Assembly (NCBI GenBank): GCA_025359505.1
Contig: JANYHH010000002.1
Span: forward strand, 1 to 64,000
Source of the DNA: Deinococcales bacterium
GTDB taxonomy: Bacteria; Deinococcota; Deinococci; Deinococcales; JAAFIG01
Direction: 5' to 3'
Length of the DNA: 64,000 bases
A program made the translations under genes and the position numbers. Position 1 is the stretch's first letter. Each line of letters opens with the position of its first letter. Positions 26,272 through 35,381 of the stretch are shown here, piece by piece. The notes below the pieces were generated by a model that was given only the letters and a program-made list of their open reading frames with translations, made no database searches and was not told the DNA's origin.

Positions 26272-27318
26272 CTAATCGAAATCGCTGGCGTGATCCGGTG
26301 TTACGGCTTTTTTGCTGATGCGCGGTTTGGATAACGTTTCGATGCCGATGGCATTCGGCGCAAAATCGCGCCACCAGCCGCTCTGCGTGGCTCGCTTTGG
26401 TGGAGGCTTATGGGTGAAATCCGATGTCCAAGCGCGTTCTATCCTCTCCGTGCTTGCAATCCGAGCCGCCTCCGCTCGCGCTGCGACCCGTACAGGCTGG
26501 CTTGGCGTAGAGTACGCGCTTGGCGGGGGAGGCGTTCCCGCATCGAACTCTTTTTCTTGCATCGCCGATACTAATTTGCTCGACTCAAGCACCACATGAA
26601 CTTCACCGATGCTTGACTTCAGGTTCCCCAGCGACTGGCGGGCTTCCGAACGCAGACAGTCCTCGAGCGCATCTGCCAACGGGTCGCTCGAGGGTGACGC
26701 GGCGATGTCGGTCTCGAGCCTGCGCTGCACGGCGCGATTGTCCGCGCCCTCAAAGAGCGTCGGATCGGGCATCGTGTAGATCAGCAGCAAACCCCGACCG
26801 CCCCGCGTTTGGAGCGCGTCCGCAGCGGGCAGCCACCAATGATGCGTGACCTCGCCCGCCGCTCTGGGGTTGTCAAACGCGCAGGTTTGGCTGTGGGTCA
26901 GCGACACCCGCGCCACGGCGCTCGAGACGATCACCTCGCCGCGCAGATGAAGCGGCTCGAGAGTCACCTCTGCATCCGCGACGCGCACCCAAACCATCGT
27001 CCTCAGCCACATCCGCCAGCCGCCGCTCGAGGTTTCAAAAGCGTCCATCGTGCAAAGTGCGAACTGTTCAGCGCTTACGAGCCGCAGCGTCCGATTCTGC
27101 ACCTGTGCCCACGCCTCGCGCAGCAATTTGGGCAGGTGATGCACGTGCGATTCGGGAACGAGCCTCAGCTCACCGTCGACGCAGCCGATCACCGCGAAAC
27201 GCAGTTCGCTCGAGCCAGAGCGTGCAAGGCGAAACGCATCGAGCAGCAAAATCGGCACGAGCGGACTGGGATCATCCTCCAGTGGCGTAAACAAGGTCAG
27301 CCACGTCGGACGATTCAC
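26272..27318 (-). CDS. hypothetical protein adjacent to VWA gene
   Basis: 348-aa intact ORF, co-directional. Confidence 0.4.
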   Translation of the reverse strand: MNRPTWLTLFTPLEDDPSPLVPILLLDAFRLARSGSSELRFAVIGCVDGELRLVPESHVHHLPKLLREAWAQVQNRTLRLVSAEQFALCTMDAFETSSGGWRMWLRTMVWVRVADAEVTLEPLHLRGEVIVSSAVARVSLTHSQTCAFDNPRAAGEVTHHWWLPAADALQTRGGRGLLLIYTMPDPTLFEGADNRAVQRRLETDIAASPSSDPLADALEDCLRSEARQSLGNLKSSIGEVHVVLESSKLVSAMQEKEFDAGTPPPPSAYSTPSQPVRVAARAEAARIASTERIERAWTSDFTHKPPPKRATQSGWWRDFAPNAIGIETLSKPRISKKAVTPDHASDFD

Positions 27319-27341
27319 TCTTTTAGCCTACCGCAGCCAAG

Positions 27342-28010
27342 TTACTCGAGCGCGGCTTTCAGAGCCACCTCGAGATCACCCGTGGCTTTTAGCTCGAGCA
27401 GCTTGCCATCCAAGAAGAACGTCGGTGTGCCCTTGACGCCGCTGGTCACGCCATCAACGCGGTCACGTTCGACTTTGGCGGCCCATTTGGGATCGTCGAT
27501 TGCCTTCTCGAACACCGCGAGGTCGAGGTTCAGCACGCGGGCGTACTCGAGGAAGCGCTCGCGCTGCGGCGCTTGCTTTTCGCCCCACTCGGTCTGCGTG
27601 CGGTAGAGGACATCCAAATACTCCCAGTAACGCCCCTGCGCTCCGGCCGCCTCGGCTGCACTGGCGGCCAGCACGCTATTGCCGTGCAGCGGCATATAGC
27701 GCACGACGAGTCGGAAGCGATCCTTGTATTTGGTTTTCAGGTCTTTGACGATGGGGTGAATTGCGCGGCAGGCCTCACATTCTGGATCGAGGAATTCGAC
27801 CAACGTAACCTTTGCGTCGGCTGGCCCGTAGACGGGGCTGTCAGCCTGCACGAGGCGGGTCACGTCTATTGCGCCGCTCGAGGTTGCGGCCACGGGCGCG
27901 GCACGGTTGGCGAGCGTCAGCGCGGCGATGGTGGCGATGATGACGACCGCACCGACGATGCCCATGATGGCGACGGGACTGAGTCTAGCTGAGCTGGGTT
28001 TGGCTTGCAT
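27342..28010 (-). CDS. DsbA-family thioredoxin-fold protein
   Basis: N-terminal TM; KVTLVEFLDPECEACRAIHPIVKDLKTKY; GVKGTPTFFLDG. Confidence 0.9.
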   Translation of the reverse strand: MQAKPSSARLSPVAIMGIVGAVVIIATIAALTLANRAAPVAATSSGAIDVTRLVQADSPVYGPADAKVTLVEFLDPECEACRAIHPIVKDLKTKYKDRFRLVVRYMPLHGNSVLAASAAEAAGAQGRYWEYLDVLYRTQTEWGEKQAPQRERFLEYARVLNLDLAVFEKAIDDPKWAAKVERDRVDGVTSGVKGTPTFFLDGKLLELKATGDLEVALKAALE

Positions 28011-28464
28011 GGTGAACCTCCGTGGATTGGGGCTTGGACAGCGCGAGTAAAACGAGCAACAGCGTGAACGCGGTCAGCGAAAGCAGCGGAATCGTGATGA
28101 AGCCCAGCCACTCGAGCTGACGGCTGGTGCAACTCACCCCGCTGGTGCAGGTCGTGAAGCCCTCGGGAATGATCTTGTAGTACAGCAGGTTGTGATACGC
28201 GGCGATGACCCAACCCGTGATGGCAAACGGCAGCGCGTACAGTCTGGCTCGAGCGTCGCTGGTGGCGATGCCGATGCCGAGGATGAGCACCAGCGGGTAC
28301 ATGGCGATGCGCTGATACCAGCACAGCGTGCAGGGCGGCAGGCGCATCACTTCGGAGAAGTACAAGCTGCCCGTCGTGGCGACGAGCGCCGCCGCCCACG
28401 CCGCGTACCCGAGGCTCGAGCGCCAAGCGTGTGGTGCGGCAGGGATTGGCTGAGTGGTCGTCAT
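27985..28464 (-). CDS. DsbB-like disulfide oxidoreductase
   Basis: PPCTLCWYQRIAMYPLV and TCTSGVSCTSRQLEWLGFITIPLLS. Confidence 0.9.
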   Translation of the reverse strand: MTTTQPIPAAPHAWRSSLGYAAWAAALVATTGSLYFSEVMRLPPCTLCWYQRIAMYPLVLILGIGIATSDARARLYALPFAITGWVIAAYHNLLYYKIIPEGFTTCTSGVSCTSRQLEWLGFITIPLLSLTAFTLLLVLLALSKPQSTEVHHASQTQLS

Positions 28465-28937
28465 CGCGCCGCACCTCGAGCGCTGGCTTGCAGCACTTGG
28501 CTGCGCGGCAAAATGGCGAGTGGGTTGAGCATGGTTGAGCCGCTGCGAATTTCAAAGTGAACGTGCGGCCCGCTGCTGCGCCCCGTGCTGCCGACTCGAG
28601 CGATCTGCTGGCCTTGCCGCACGGGTTGACCGCGCTTGACGGTCAGGCTCGAGTTGTGCGCGTAGTAGTAATCGCGTCCGTCCGACCCGCGAATCACGAT
28701 CAGATTACCGTAGCCGTACACATTCCAGCCCGCAGACTTGACCGTGCCAGACAGTGCGGCGTAAACGGGAGTGCCGTGCGGCGCGGCGATGTCTAAGCCG
28801 CTATGACCGTTTTTCGGGCCCTTCCACGCATACGTTTGCGTGATCGTGCCGCGCAGTGGCCAGAGGACGTGTTCGCTGGCGGCGAGGACGCTCGCGCTGA
28901 AAAGAGCCACACTCAAAATTAGGGCGATGTGATTCAC
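28461..28937 (-). CDS. M23 family metallopeptidase
   Basis: GHSGLDIAAPHGTPVYAALSG...GPHVHFEIR. Confidence 0.9.
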   Translation of the reverse strand: MNHIALILSVALFSASVLAASEHVLWPLRGTITQTYAWKGPKNGHSGLDIAAPHGTPVYAALSGTVKSAGWNVYGYGNLIVIRGSDGRDYYYAHNSSLTVKRGQPVRQGQQIARVGSTGRSSGPHVHFEIRSGSTMLNPLAILPRSQVLQASARGAAR

Positions 28938-29477
28938 AGGTACTCCTTCACTTTTTGCTCGAGTGTTTCAAAGGTGATCGGGCCAAAGTATTTGTGGCGG
29001 ATCACGCCCGCGCGGTCAATGATGTAGGTCTCGGGAACGCCTGTCAGTCCGAACATCACGCCGACCCGCCCGTCAGCGTCGTAGAAATTGGGATTGGTCA
29101 AATTGAACTCTGATAAAAACCCCCGCGCATCAGCCGGTTTATCTTTGACGGTGACGCCGATCAGCACCGCACCGCGATCCTTGTAACGAGCCGCGAACTC
29201 GCGCAGCGCGGGAGCTTCAGCGCGGCACGCACCACGACCCCCAGAAGTTCAGCACGGTCACGCGGCCGCGGTACGCGCTCAACGATTGCCGCCCGCCGCC
29301 CAGCAACTCGAGCGTGAATAGCGTGGCGGGTTTACCGACGAGCGGGCTGGGGGCGTTGCGGCTGGTTGGCGTCAGCAGCGCTGCCAGTAGACCCGCGAGC
29401 AGCACGCCGAGGATGGCGAAACCCGCGATGCGTTTCCACAGCGGCACGGCTGGCTTGATGACTGAGCGTTCGGTCAT
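28934..29477 (-). pseudogene. TlpA/ResA-type thioredoxin, frameshifted at the CXXC motif
   Basis: N-part ends ...NFWGSWCVPR*; other frame continues EAPALREFAARYKDRGAVLIGVTVKDKPADARG; break at 29215-29228. Confidence 0.85.
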
Positions 29478-29547
29478 GAATCTCCACGATAATAAAGTCT
29501 GAGCGGATGTTCAAGTATCTCAGCACGCACTTGCGGGTGACAGGCAC

Positions 29548-30759
29548 TCATCTCGAGGGCAGCACGACCCGCCACTCCGCCTGCGGAATTTTGATCACCG
29601 CATCGAAATCACCGGTCTGCCCAAAGAAGCCGTCACCCGCGAAACGCCCCGCGCCTAGCCGCTCGAGATTGAGGGTCAGCGGGCCCATGCCGTGTGAGGA
29701 CATATCAAAAATTCCCTCGACCCGCACATCGTCAGGCAGCGGCGCAGCCTTCGCATCAGTGAGAGTGAACTCGAGCCGCGCCCCGCCGAGCGGCGTTGGG
29801 CTGGCCACACCTTCGAGCGTGTAGCCGTTCTTGGATTGCTTGAACGAGACACTCCTTTTCAAACCCGCGCCTTGCTCCGGCGGCGCGGTCGAAGTCAGGG
29901 CGCTGGTCGCCATCAGCACCACCGTCAACAGCACCGCCTCGAGCCGCATCACCCGTTGGAAGCGCGGCAGGCGACTTGGAATGCGGCGCAGCAGCGGCAT
30001 CCACATGAAGCGGTTGATGCCCGCCAGTGCCAGCACAGCCGCGACCAAGGTCAGCTTGAAAACCCACGTCTGACCGTAATTGGTGATCGTCAGCAGCGCC
30101 GGATGCCACAGCCGCACGAGGCTCGAGAACGCGCCGGTCAGCGCAATCGCCCCAACGGACACCAGCGCGACGGTAGACACCCTCTCCAAGACATTGACGC
30201 CATCTCGAGGCTCACGGAAGGTGAACAGCACCGTAAAGAAAACCGAGCCAACCCAAGTCAGCATGGCGAGCAAGTGAACGAGATCGCTGATGATCGGCCA
30301 CAGCTCGCCCCGCGATCCGGCGTGACTGGTCATGCTGACCGTCACGGCAGCGACTATGCTCAGCACCACGAAGACCGTGCGCTCGAGCAGTGCAGCGTGA
30401 CGACCGATCAGTGTCTGCCAGTCAACGCGCGGGCGCAAGCTCAGCCACAGCAAACCGAGCGCGATGATGACGCGCAGGATCACCCACTGCCCGTTCCACG
30501 TGCGCGTCAGGTAAGCGAAATACAGGTACGGATTGATTTCACCGAGCGCCCGCCGCGCCGTGAAGCCGACATCGAGCAGACTGACGGCGATCAGCAAGCC
30601 CGCGCCGAGGCGATGCAACCACGTGAACAGCCGCGCCGTCGCCGGGGAGACCGCGCCAGCTCGAGACTCGAGGAAGCGCACGAAGCCCGCGCTGCCGACC
30701 AGCAGCACGAGGCTGACGAACAACAAGAAGCGAAAGACCGGACTCTCGAGCGAAGCCAT
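29548..30759 (-). CDS. CopD-family copper resistance membrane protein
   Basis: FRFLLFVSLVLLVGSAGFVRF... multi-TM with YLTRTWNGQWVILRV; adjacent to CopC. Confidence 0.8.
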   Translation of the reverse strand: MASLESPVFRFLLFVSLVLLVGSAGFVRFLESRAGAVSPATARLFTWLHRLGAGLLIAVSLLDVGFTARRALGEINPYLYFAYLTRTWNGQWVILRVIIALGLLWLSLRPRVDWQTLIGRHAALLERTVFVVLSIVAAVTVSMTSHAGSRGELWPIISDLVHLLAMLTWVGSVFFTVLFTFREPRDGVNVLERVSTVALVSVGAIALTGAFSSLVRLWHPALLTITNYGQTWVFKLTLVAAVLALAGINRFMWMPLLRRIPSRLPRFQRVMRLEAVLLTVVLMATSALTSTAPPEQGAGLKRSVSFKQSKNGYTLEGVASPTPLGGARLEFTLTDAKAAPLPDDVRVEGIFDMSSHGMGPLTLNLERLGAGRFAGDGFFGQTGDFDAVIKIPQAEWRVVLPSR

Positions 30760-31175
30760 TAGCGGTTCAGGTAACGAAAGTACGAGTACGCCTCGACGGT
30801 GTGCGTGTCCACGCCGAGCACGCGCCACATCACGACGTAGACGCCCGGCTTGAGGGCGGGTTTCAGTGCAATCGCCACTGTCTTGGTCGTGCCACTCGAA
30901 TCCGCGCCCGCATCGGCTCGAGCGCTTGCGTCGTCTTTCAGCGCGATCTTGGATGTGGCAAACGCTTGCAATTTCGCCTTCGTGACTTCTCCGGCGTAGA
31001 CGTACACCTTGAAACTGCTGAATGCGCCCTCGATGGCTTCATCGAAAGTGATACGAACGCTCTTGGGCATGGTCTTCACGCCCGCGCCGTTCGCGGGATT
31101 GGTTTCAAACGGTTCAGAGTGCGACAGGGCAACGCTCAGCAGCAGCGCTGCAAGAATGGCGAACAATGTTTTCAT
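30759..31175 (-). CDS. CopC-domain copper resistance protein
   Basis: FETNPANGAGVKTMPKSVRITFDEAIEGAFSSFKVY...GVYVVMWRVLGVDTHTVEAYSYFRY. Confidence 0.88.
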   Translation of the reverse strand: MKTLFAILAALLLSVALSHSEPFETNPANGAGVKTMPKSVRITFDEAIEGAFSSFKVYVYAGEVTKAKLQAFATSKIALKDDASARADAGADSSGTTKTVAIALKPALKPGVYVVMWRVLGVDTHTVEAYSYFRYLNR

Positions 31176-31225
31176 GGGAGAGACCTCGCTCAAGTTGAAA
31201 GAGAGTGCTGACGGACGCAGACTTC

Positions 31226-31519
31226 TCAAGCGGGCGGCGCATGGGCATCTGGCCAACGTTCGCTCGAGCGCAGTCCGTGGTGGATCGCGCTGGGAAACCA
31301 ATGCTCGAGCTGGAAGGGTGGTCGCTGCAATTGAAACGCGCCAGTCGGAACGGCCGCGTCGACGCGCACTTGAGCGCAATCGGCATGACCGTGATCGAAT
31401 GTGGCGGCACTCAACTCGGGCGACGAGTCTGGCTGGCCATGACCAATGTGCGCCGCGCCGCCCCACGTGAGCGCGTGGCTGGCAGTCAGCGCGATCAAGC
31501 ACGCTAGCAGCCAGCGCAT
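31226..31519 (-). CDS. small secreted His-containing hypothetical protein
   Basis: MRWLLACLIALTASHALTWGGAAHIGHGQP signal-like N-term; directly upstream of copC. Confidence 0.4.
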   Translation of the reverse strand: MRWLLACLIALTASHALTWGGAAHIGHGQPDSSPELSAATFDHGHADCAQVRVDAAVPTGAFQLQRPPFQLEHWFPSAIHHGLRSSERWPDAHAPPA

Positions 31520-31594
31520 CACGGATAACCTCAAGCGCAACGACACACCGCGCATTTTAACCGCAGGTACGAACCGTCCATTGAGGAATTTCCG

Positions 31595-32824
31595 CTACGG
31601 ACGCGCCGCTGTCGTGGCAGGCGCTTTCGGTGCGACTCGAGGGTCGAGCGGGTTAACCGCGAAGATCGCGCCCCACGGCACATACGTGCTGCGCGTCGTA
31701 TCGGTCAGCGTGCGCCCGTCCTCGTACCGCACGGTGCGAAGCTGGCGCACGCTGATGCCACCGACCGCGCCGTCAATCTGGCGGCTGCGTCCGAGCGGCA
31801 CGCTCGCGTCGGCTTGGAAACGCGCGGCGGGCGCGGGTTTGACGCCGAAATACACGGGCTTGGAAACCGTCACGCGACGTTGCGGGGCTGCGCCGAACAG
31901 GTCTACGCGCATCGTCATGCGACTCGAGTTGACGCTGAGTTGCATCAGCAGGCTCGAACCAGAATCGTTTTTGAATTTGAGGTTCTTGTACGGCGCGTAG
32001 ACCGTGGCTTCAAAGCCAATGGGCGGCGCGAAGCGCGGCGTGGCGAGTTCGTAGTACGACACTCGGTACGAGTGGTTGCTGCGAGCGGTGATCGGCAAGC
32101 CTGCTAGATACGCGGCTCGCCAGACGGTCGTGCTGACCTGACAGATGCCGCCACCAATTTCCTTCTTCAGTGTGCCGCTGGCGATGATGTACCCGTCGAC
32201 GAAGCCTTTGGCTGCGGTCAACTCGCCAAGCGCGGCGTTGTAATCGTATTCGCCGCCCGGCGCGATGATCGCGCCGTCCAGAATGCGGCTGGCGGCGACA
32301 ATGTTCTGCACGCGAAAGCTGCGCGAGCCGTAAAACGCGCTCTCGCCGCCACCGAAGCGCTGCACAATGCCTTGCGCTGCCCAATCCTCGAGATTGCGCT
32401 TCGGGCGCGTGACCGTGAGCTTGATGTCTGCCGTTTCGCGCCCTTCGATAATCGCTTTGACCAGCGCCTCGCGGGTGGTTTCAGCGTCTACTTGCCACGC
32501 GCTCTGCTGCCGCGCTTCCCAGTTGCCGTTCGGGAGCTGCGCGAAGCGGGCATCCACCGCCTCGCGCTCGAGGGCGTTGAAAATTCGCTCGAGGTCAGCT
32601 TCTAGGCCAGTGGCGATTTTGGCGAAGTTGCGGCTGCGCTGCACGAGTTGCGGATTGAGCGCGTAGCGTTTGGTGATGATCTCCTGACGCAAGCGCCCGC
32701 CCGCGATGCGCGGCTCGAAGGTCTCGAGTCGCAGCGTGAACTCTGGGAACGACTGCGCTAAGGCGGAACTCGAGGTGAAGACGAGGGCGATTCCCAACAG
32801 CATTTTGATCATCACAGACTCCAA
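31595..32824 (-). CDS. VanW family protein
   Basis: GGEYDYNAALGELTAAKGFVDGYIIASGTLKKEIGGGICQVSTTVWRAAYLAGLPITARSNHSYRVSYY. Confidence 0.9.
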   Translation of the reverse strand: MESVMIKMLLGIALVFTSSSALAQSFPEFTLRLETFEPRIAGGRLRQEIITKRYALNPQLVQRSRNFAKIATGLEADLERIFNALEREAVDARFAQLPNGNWEARQQSAWQVDAETTREALVKAIIEGRETADIKLTVTRPKRNLEDWAAQGIVQRFGGGESAFYGSRSFRVQNIVAASRILDGAIIAPGGEYDYNAALGELTAAKGFVDGYIIASGTLKKEIGGGICQVSTTVWRAAYLAGLPITARSNHSYRVSYYELATPRFAPPIGFEATVYAPYKNLKFKNDSGSSLLMQLSVNSSRMTMRVDLFGAAPQRRVTVSKPVYFGVKPAPAARFQADASVPLGRSRQIDGAVGGISVRQLRTVRYEDGRTLTDTTRSTYVPWGAIFAVNPLDPRVAPKAPATTAARP

Positions 32825-32911
32825 GGGTAACGCAAATTCAATGGTGAGCGGTGGCTACGGGCGGGTTCGTAGAGAGCTGCGTAACACGAGGGCTTATGCG
32901 TTTTACGGACG

Positions 32912-33085
32912 TTATGAATCCTCGGACGAACTCTCTTTAGCAACGCCGTCAGTTGACTCGAGCGTTGCATCTGCCATTGCCTGATCTTCGCGTGGTCGAG
33001 TGCGGTCGCGATTGAACATGACGAAAATCATTGTGAGTAACAGCCCCACACCATTGCCGAGGAGCAACGCCAACTCGAGGCTCAC
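32912..33085 (-). CDS. small membrane protein (57 aa), GTG start overlapping the upstream gene
   Basis: VSLELALLLGNGVGLLLTMIFVMFNRDRTRP...; GTGA overlap. Confidence 0.4.
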   Translation of the reverse strand: MSLELALLLGNGVGLLLTMIFVMFNRDRTRPREDQAMADATLESTDGVAKESSSEDS

Positions 33086-33759
33086 AGCAGACTGCCGATC
33101 ACGTTGAGCGTCAGTGCCAGAACCGCAGCATTGTACCAAAACGAGACAATGCCGTGCCAAAGCGCTGCCCAGCGCAAGCGCGGACTGGTGATCTGCACAT
33201 CGGAGACCTGAAACGTCATCCCGAGGACGAAAGCGAAATACGCGAAGTCGCGGTCACTGGGCGCTTTACCTCCGGGAAACTCGAGTCCGCCATCCGGTTC
33301 TCCGTCAGGATCGTCGCAACTGTAGTAAAGATGCGCGTAGCGAAAGGTGTACACCGTATGGGTCAGGAACCACGCGCTGACCACGGCGATCACCGCGATG
33401 GCCACGGCAATTCCGGGGGCACTCGGCATCAGTTTCGCGGCTCGCTCCAACACGAACGCGGCCGCGATCAGACTGACGGCGCTCGAGGTCAGCGCGACGA
33501 GTCCGAGGCCAGCCCGTCCCGGGTCTTCGCGCCCGGCCCGTGCGTGGGTTTGCTTGCTTGTGGAGTGAAGAATCGTCCACCACGCGATCCCGAGCAAACT
33601 GATCGAGGCAGCGTCCCAACCGATCACGACCCGCAGCAGCAGACTTTCCACGGGGAGCGCGAGGGTAGTCACCACACCGATCAAGGCGACCGCTACGAGG
33701 CGACTCCAAGAGTTCAACCTCGAGCCAGCGGGGTTTGGCAGGTCGTGAGGATCAGCCAT
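33082..33759 (-). CDS. DUF1345-family membrane protein
   Basis: YFAFVLGMTFQVSDVQITSPRLRWAALWHGIVSFWYNAAVLALTLN. Confidence 0.85.
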   Translation of the reverse strand: MADPHDLPNPAGSRLNSWSRLVAVALIGVVTTLALPVESLLLRVVIGWDAASISLLGIAWWTILHSTSKQTHARAGREDPGRAGLGLVALTSSAVSLIAAAFVLERAAKLMPSAPGIAVAIAVIAVVSAWFLTHTVYTFRYAHLYYSCDDPDGEPDGGLEFPGGKAPSDRDFAYFAFVLGMTFQVSDVQITSPRLRWAALWHGIVSFWYNAAVLALTLNVIGSLL

Positions 33760-33820
33760 GCGACGCCCCGCAGCTTCCCATATAGGTCACTTTGATCACG
33801 ATTTGAGGGTATGGCACGAC

Positions 33821-34549
33821 TCAGACCACCATGTCGATTAGCAGGAGCGCCAGAAACCCTGCGAAGAACGTCGCCGTCAGCAGCGCCGTCTCGGGGACCT
33901 CGTGCGCTTCGACCAGCAACTCCTCGGTCACGAGGTAGAGCAGCGCCGCCGCGCCGAACGACAGCACGATCTCGAGACCGATGCCTTGCAACCCAGTCAG
34001 CAGACCACCGCCGATCATCGCACCGACCACGAGCAGCCCAGCCAATAAAGCAACCACCGCGAACACTTTGGCTCGAGACGCACCGCTCTTCGCAAGGCTA
34101 GCGACGGTCGAGAGCGATAGAAACAGCAACTCGAGCGTCAACGCCACCGTCAGCAGGATACCCGTTCGCGCTCCAGCCGCGAAGCTCACGCCGATCAGCA
34201 ACCCATCAATCAGCACGTCGAGCGCGACGACGGTGACGAGGCTGCCCGAGCCGCTGACCGCCCCGAGGTCGCCCTCCTTGGGTGCGCTTTTTGGCAACAG
34301 GTAACGCAGCCCGAGCATCACGCACACGCCGATCACGAAGCCGATCACCACGCCCAGCGGCTCGTGACCCTGCTTGATCTCGGGGATCAACTCTGTGGCG
34401 ATGGCCGCGAAAACCAAACCGCCAGCGAAGTGCTGCACCGCGCTACGCAGCGCCGCGCTCGGTTCGCGCCACGCGGCCAGTGCCCCGCCGATCAGCGTGG
34501 CCAGAACCGGAATGGTCGTAAAGGTCAGCACGGAAACGAGGACGGTCAT
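33821..34549 (-). CDS. ZIP-family metal transporter
   Basis: FAGGLVFAAIATELIPEI..., DVLIDGLLIGVSFAAG. Confidence 0.85.
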   Translation of the reverse strand: MTVLVSVLTFTTIPVLATLIGGALAAWREPSAALRSAVQHFAGGLVFAAIATELIPEIKQGHEPLGVVIGFVIGVCVMLGLRYLLPKSAPKEGDLGAVSGSGSLVTVVALDVLIDGLLIGVSFAAGARTGILLTVALTLELLFLSLSTVASLAKSGASRAKVFAVVALLAGLLVVGAMIGGGLLTGLQGIGLEIVLSFGAAALLYLVTEELLVEAHEVPETALLTATFFAGFLALLLIDMVV

Positions 34550-35103
34550 GCCTGTTTCTGCCTCACCGATTCGGTACGCGCACGGTTGCGGCTCGACCAC
34601 AGCAGCAGCGCCACGCCGCCGACGACACCGACATCGGCGAGGTTAAACACTGGGTATTCCGTGCCAAAAATCGGGCGGTACAGTGCGGTCAGCGTCGGAG
34701 ACAACAGCATGTCCACCACGTAACCGCGCGTCGCGCCGTCAAAAGCGTTACCGAGTGCGCCACCGGCGATCAATCCAATCGCCATCATCAACCCGAGCCT
34801 AGGCTTAGGTTGACGCATCAGCCACCACAGCATCGCCACGCTCGCCACGGCACGCAAAATAGTGAGCGGCAGCGTGGCATTGGAAAATAAACTCCACGCC
34901 GCTCCACGGTTCTCGGCGTAGCTCAGTGCAACCAGTCCGGGGATTGGCTCGAGCCGCTGTGGGTAGTGCGGCACGTGATCAATCGCGTAGCTTTTGAGGC
35001 TTTGATCGAGCGCGAACCAAATCAGCGCGATGCACAGGGCGACGATCAAAGCCCGATGGGTTGACCAATACCCCCGCAATGATGCGGTCGTCTCGTTGGT
35101 CAT
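34546..35103 (-). CDS. lspA: signal peptidase II (LspA)
   Basis: SYAENRGAAWSLF; GGALGNAFDGATRGYVVDML; PVFNLADVGVVGGVAL. Confidence 0.9.
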   Translation of the reverse strand: MTNETTASLRGYWSTHRALIVALCIALIWFALDQSLKSYAIDHVPHYPQRLEPIPGLVALSYAENRGAAWSLFSNATLPLTILRAVASVAMLWWLMRQPKPRLGLMMAIGLIAGGALGNAFDGATRGYVVDMLLSPTLTALYRPIFGTEYPVFNLADVGVVGGVALLLWSSRNRARTESVRQKQA

Positions 35104-35381
35104 TGAGTTGCACGGTCATGCGGTGCGCCCCCGTCCGAAGCCGCGTGCAGCAGCGCCTCGAGCTGCGGGCGCTGATCATCGAACTCGCCGTAAAAGACCT
35201 GCCCGTCCAGCACCGTCACCGGCGCGATTCGCACGTTAGTAAGGGCGAACATCTCCGCTTTTGCGGTTTCGTCCGCTCGCACGTCGCGCTCGGTGTACTC
35301 GACCCCGTGCGTCTCGAGCAAGCGTTTCACGGCCGCGCAATCAGCGCAGTTGGGCACGGTGTACACGGTCGCTCGTGTCAC
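35100..35381 (-). CDS. glutaredoxin-family protein, GTG start
   Basis: ATVYTVPNCADCAAVKRLLETHGVEYTERDV...VRIAPVTVLDGQVFYGE. Confidence 0.85.
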   Translation of the reverse strand: MTRATVYTVPNCADCAAVKRLLETHGVEYTERDVRADETAKAEMFALTNVRIAPVTVLDGQVFYGEFDDQRPQLEALLHAASDGGAPHDRATQ

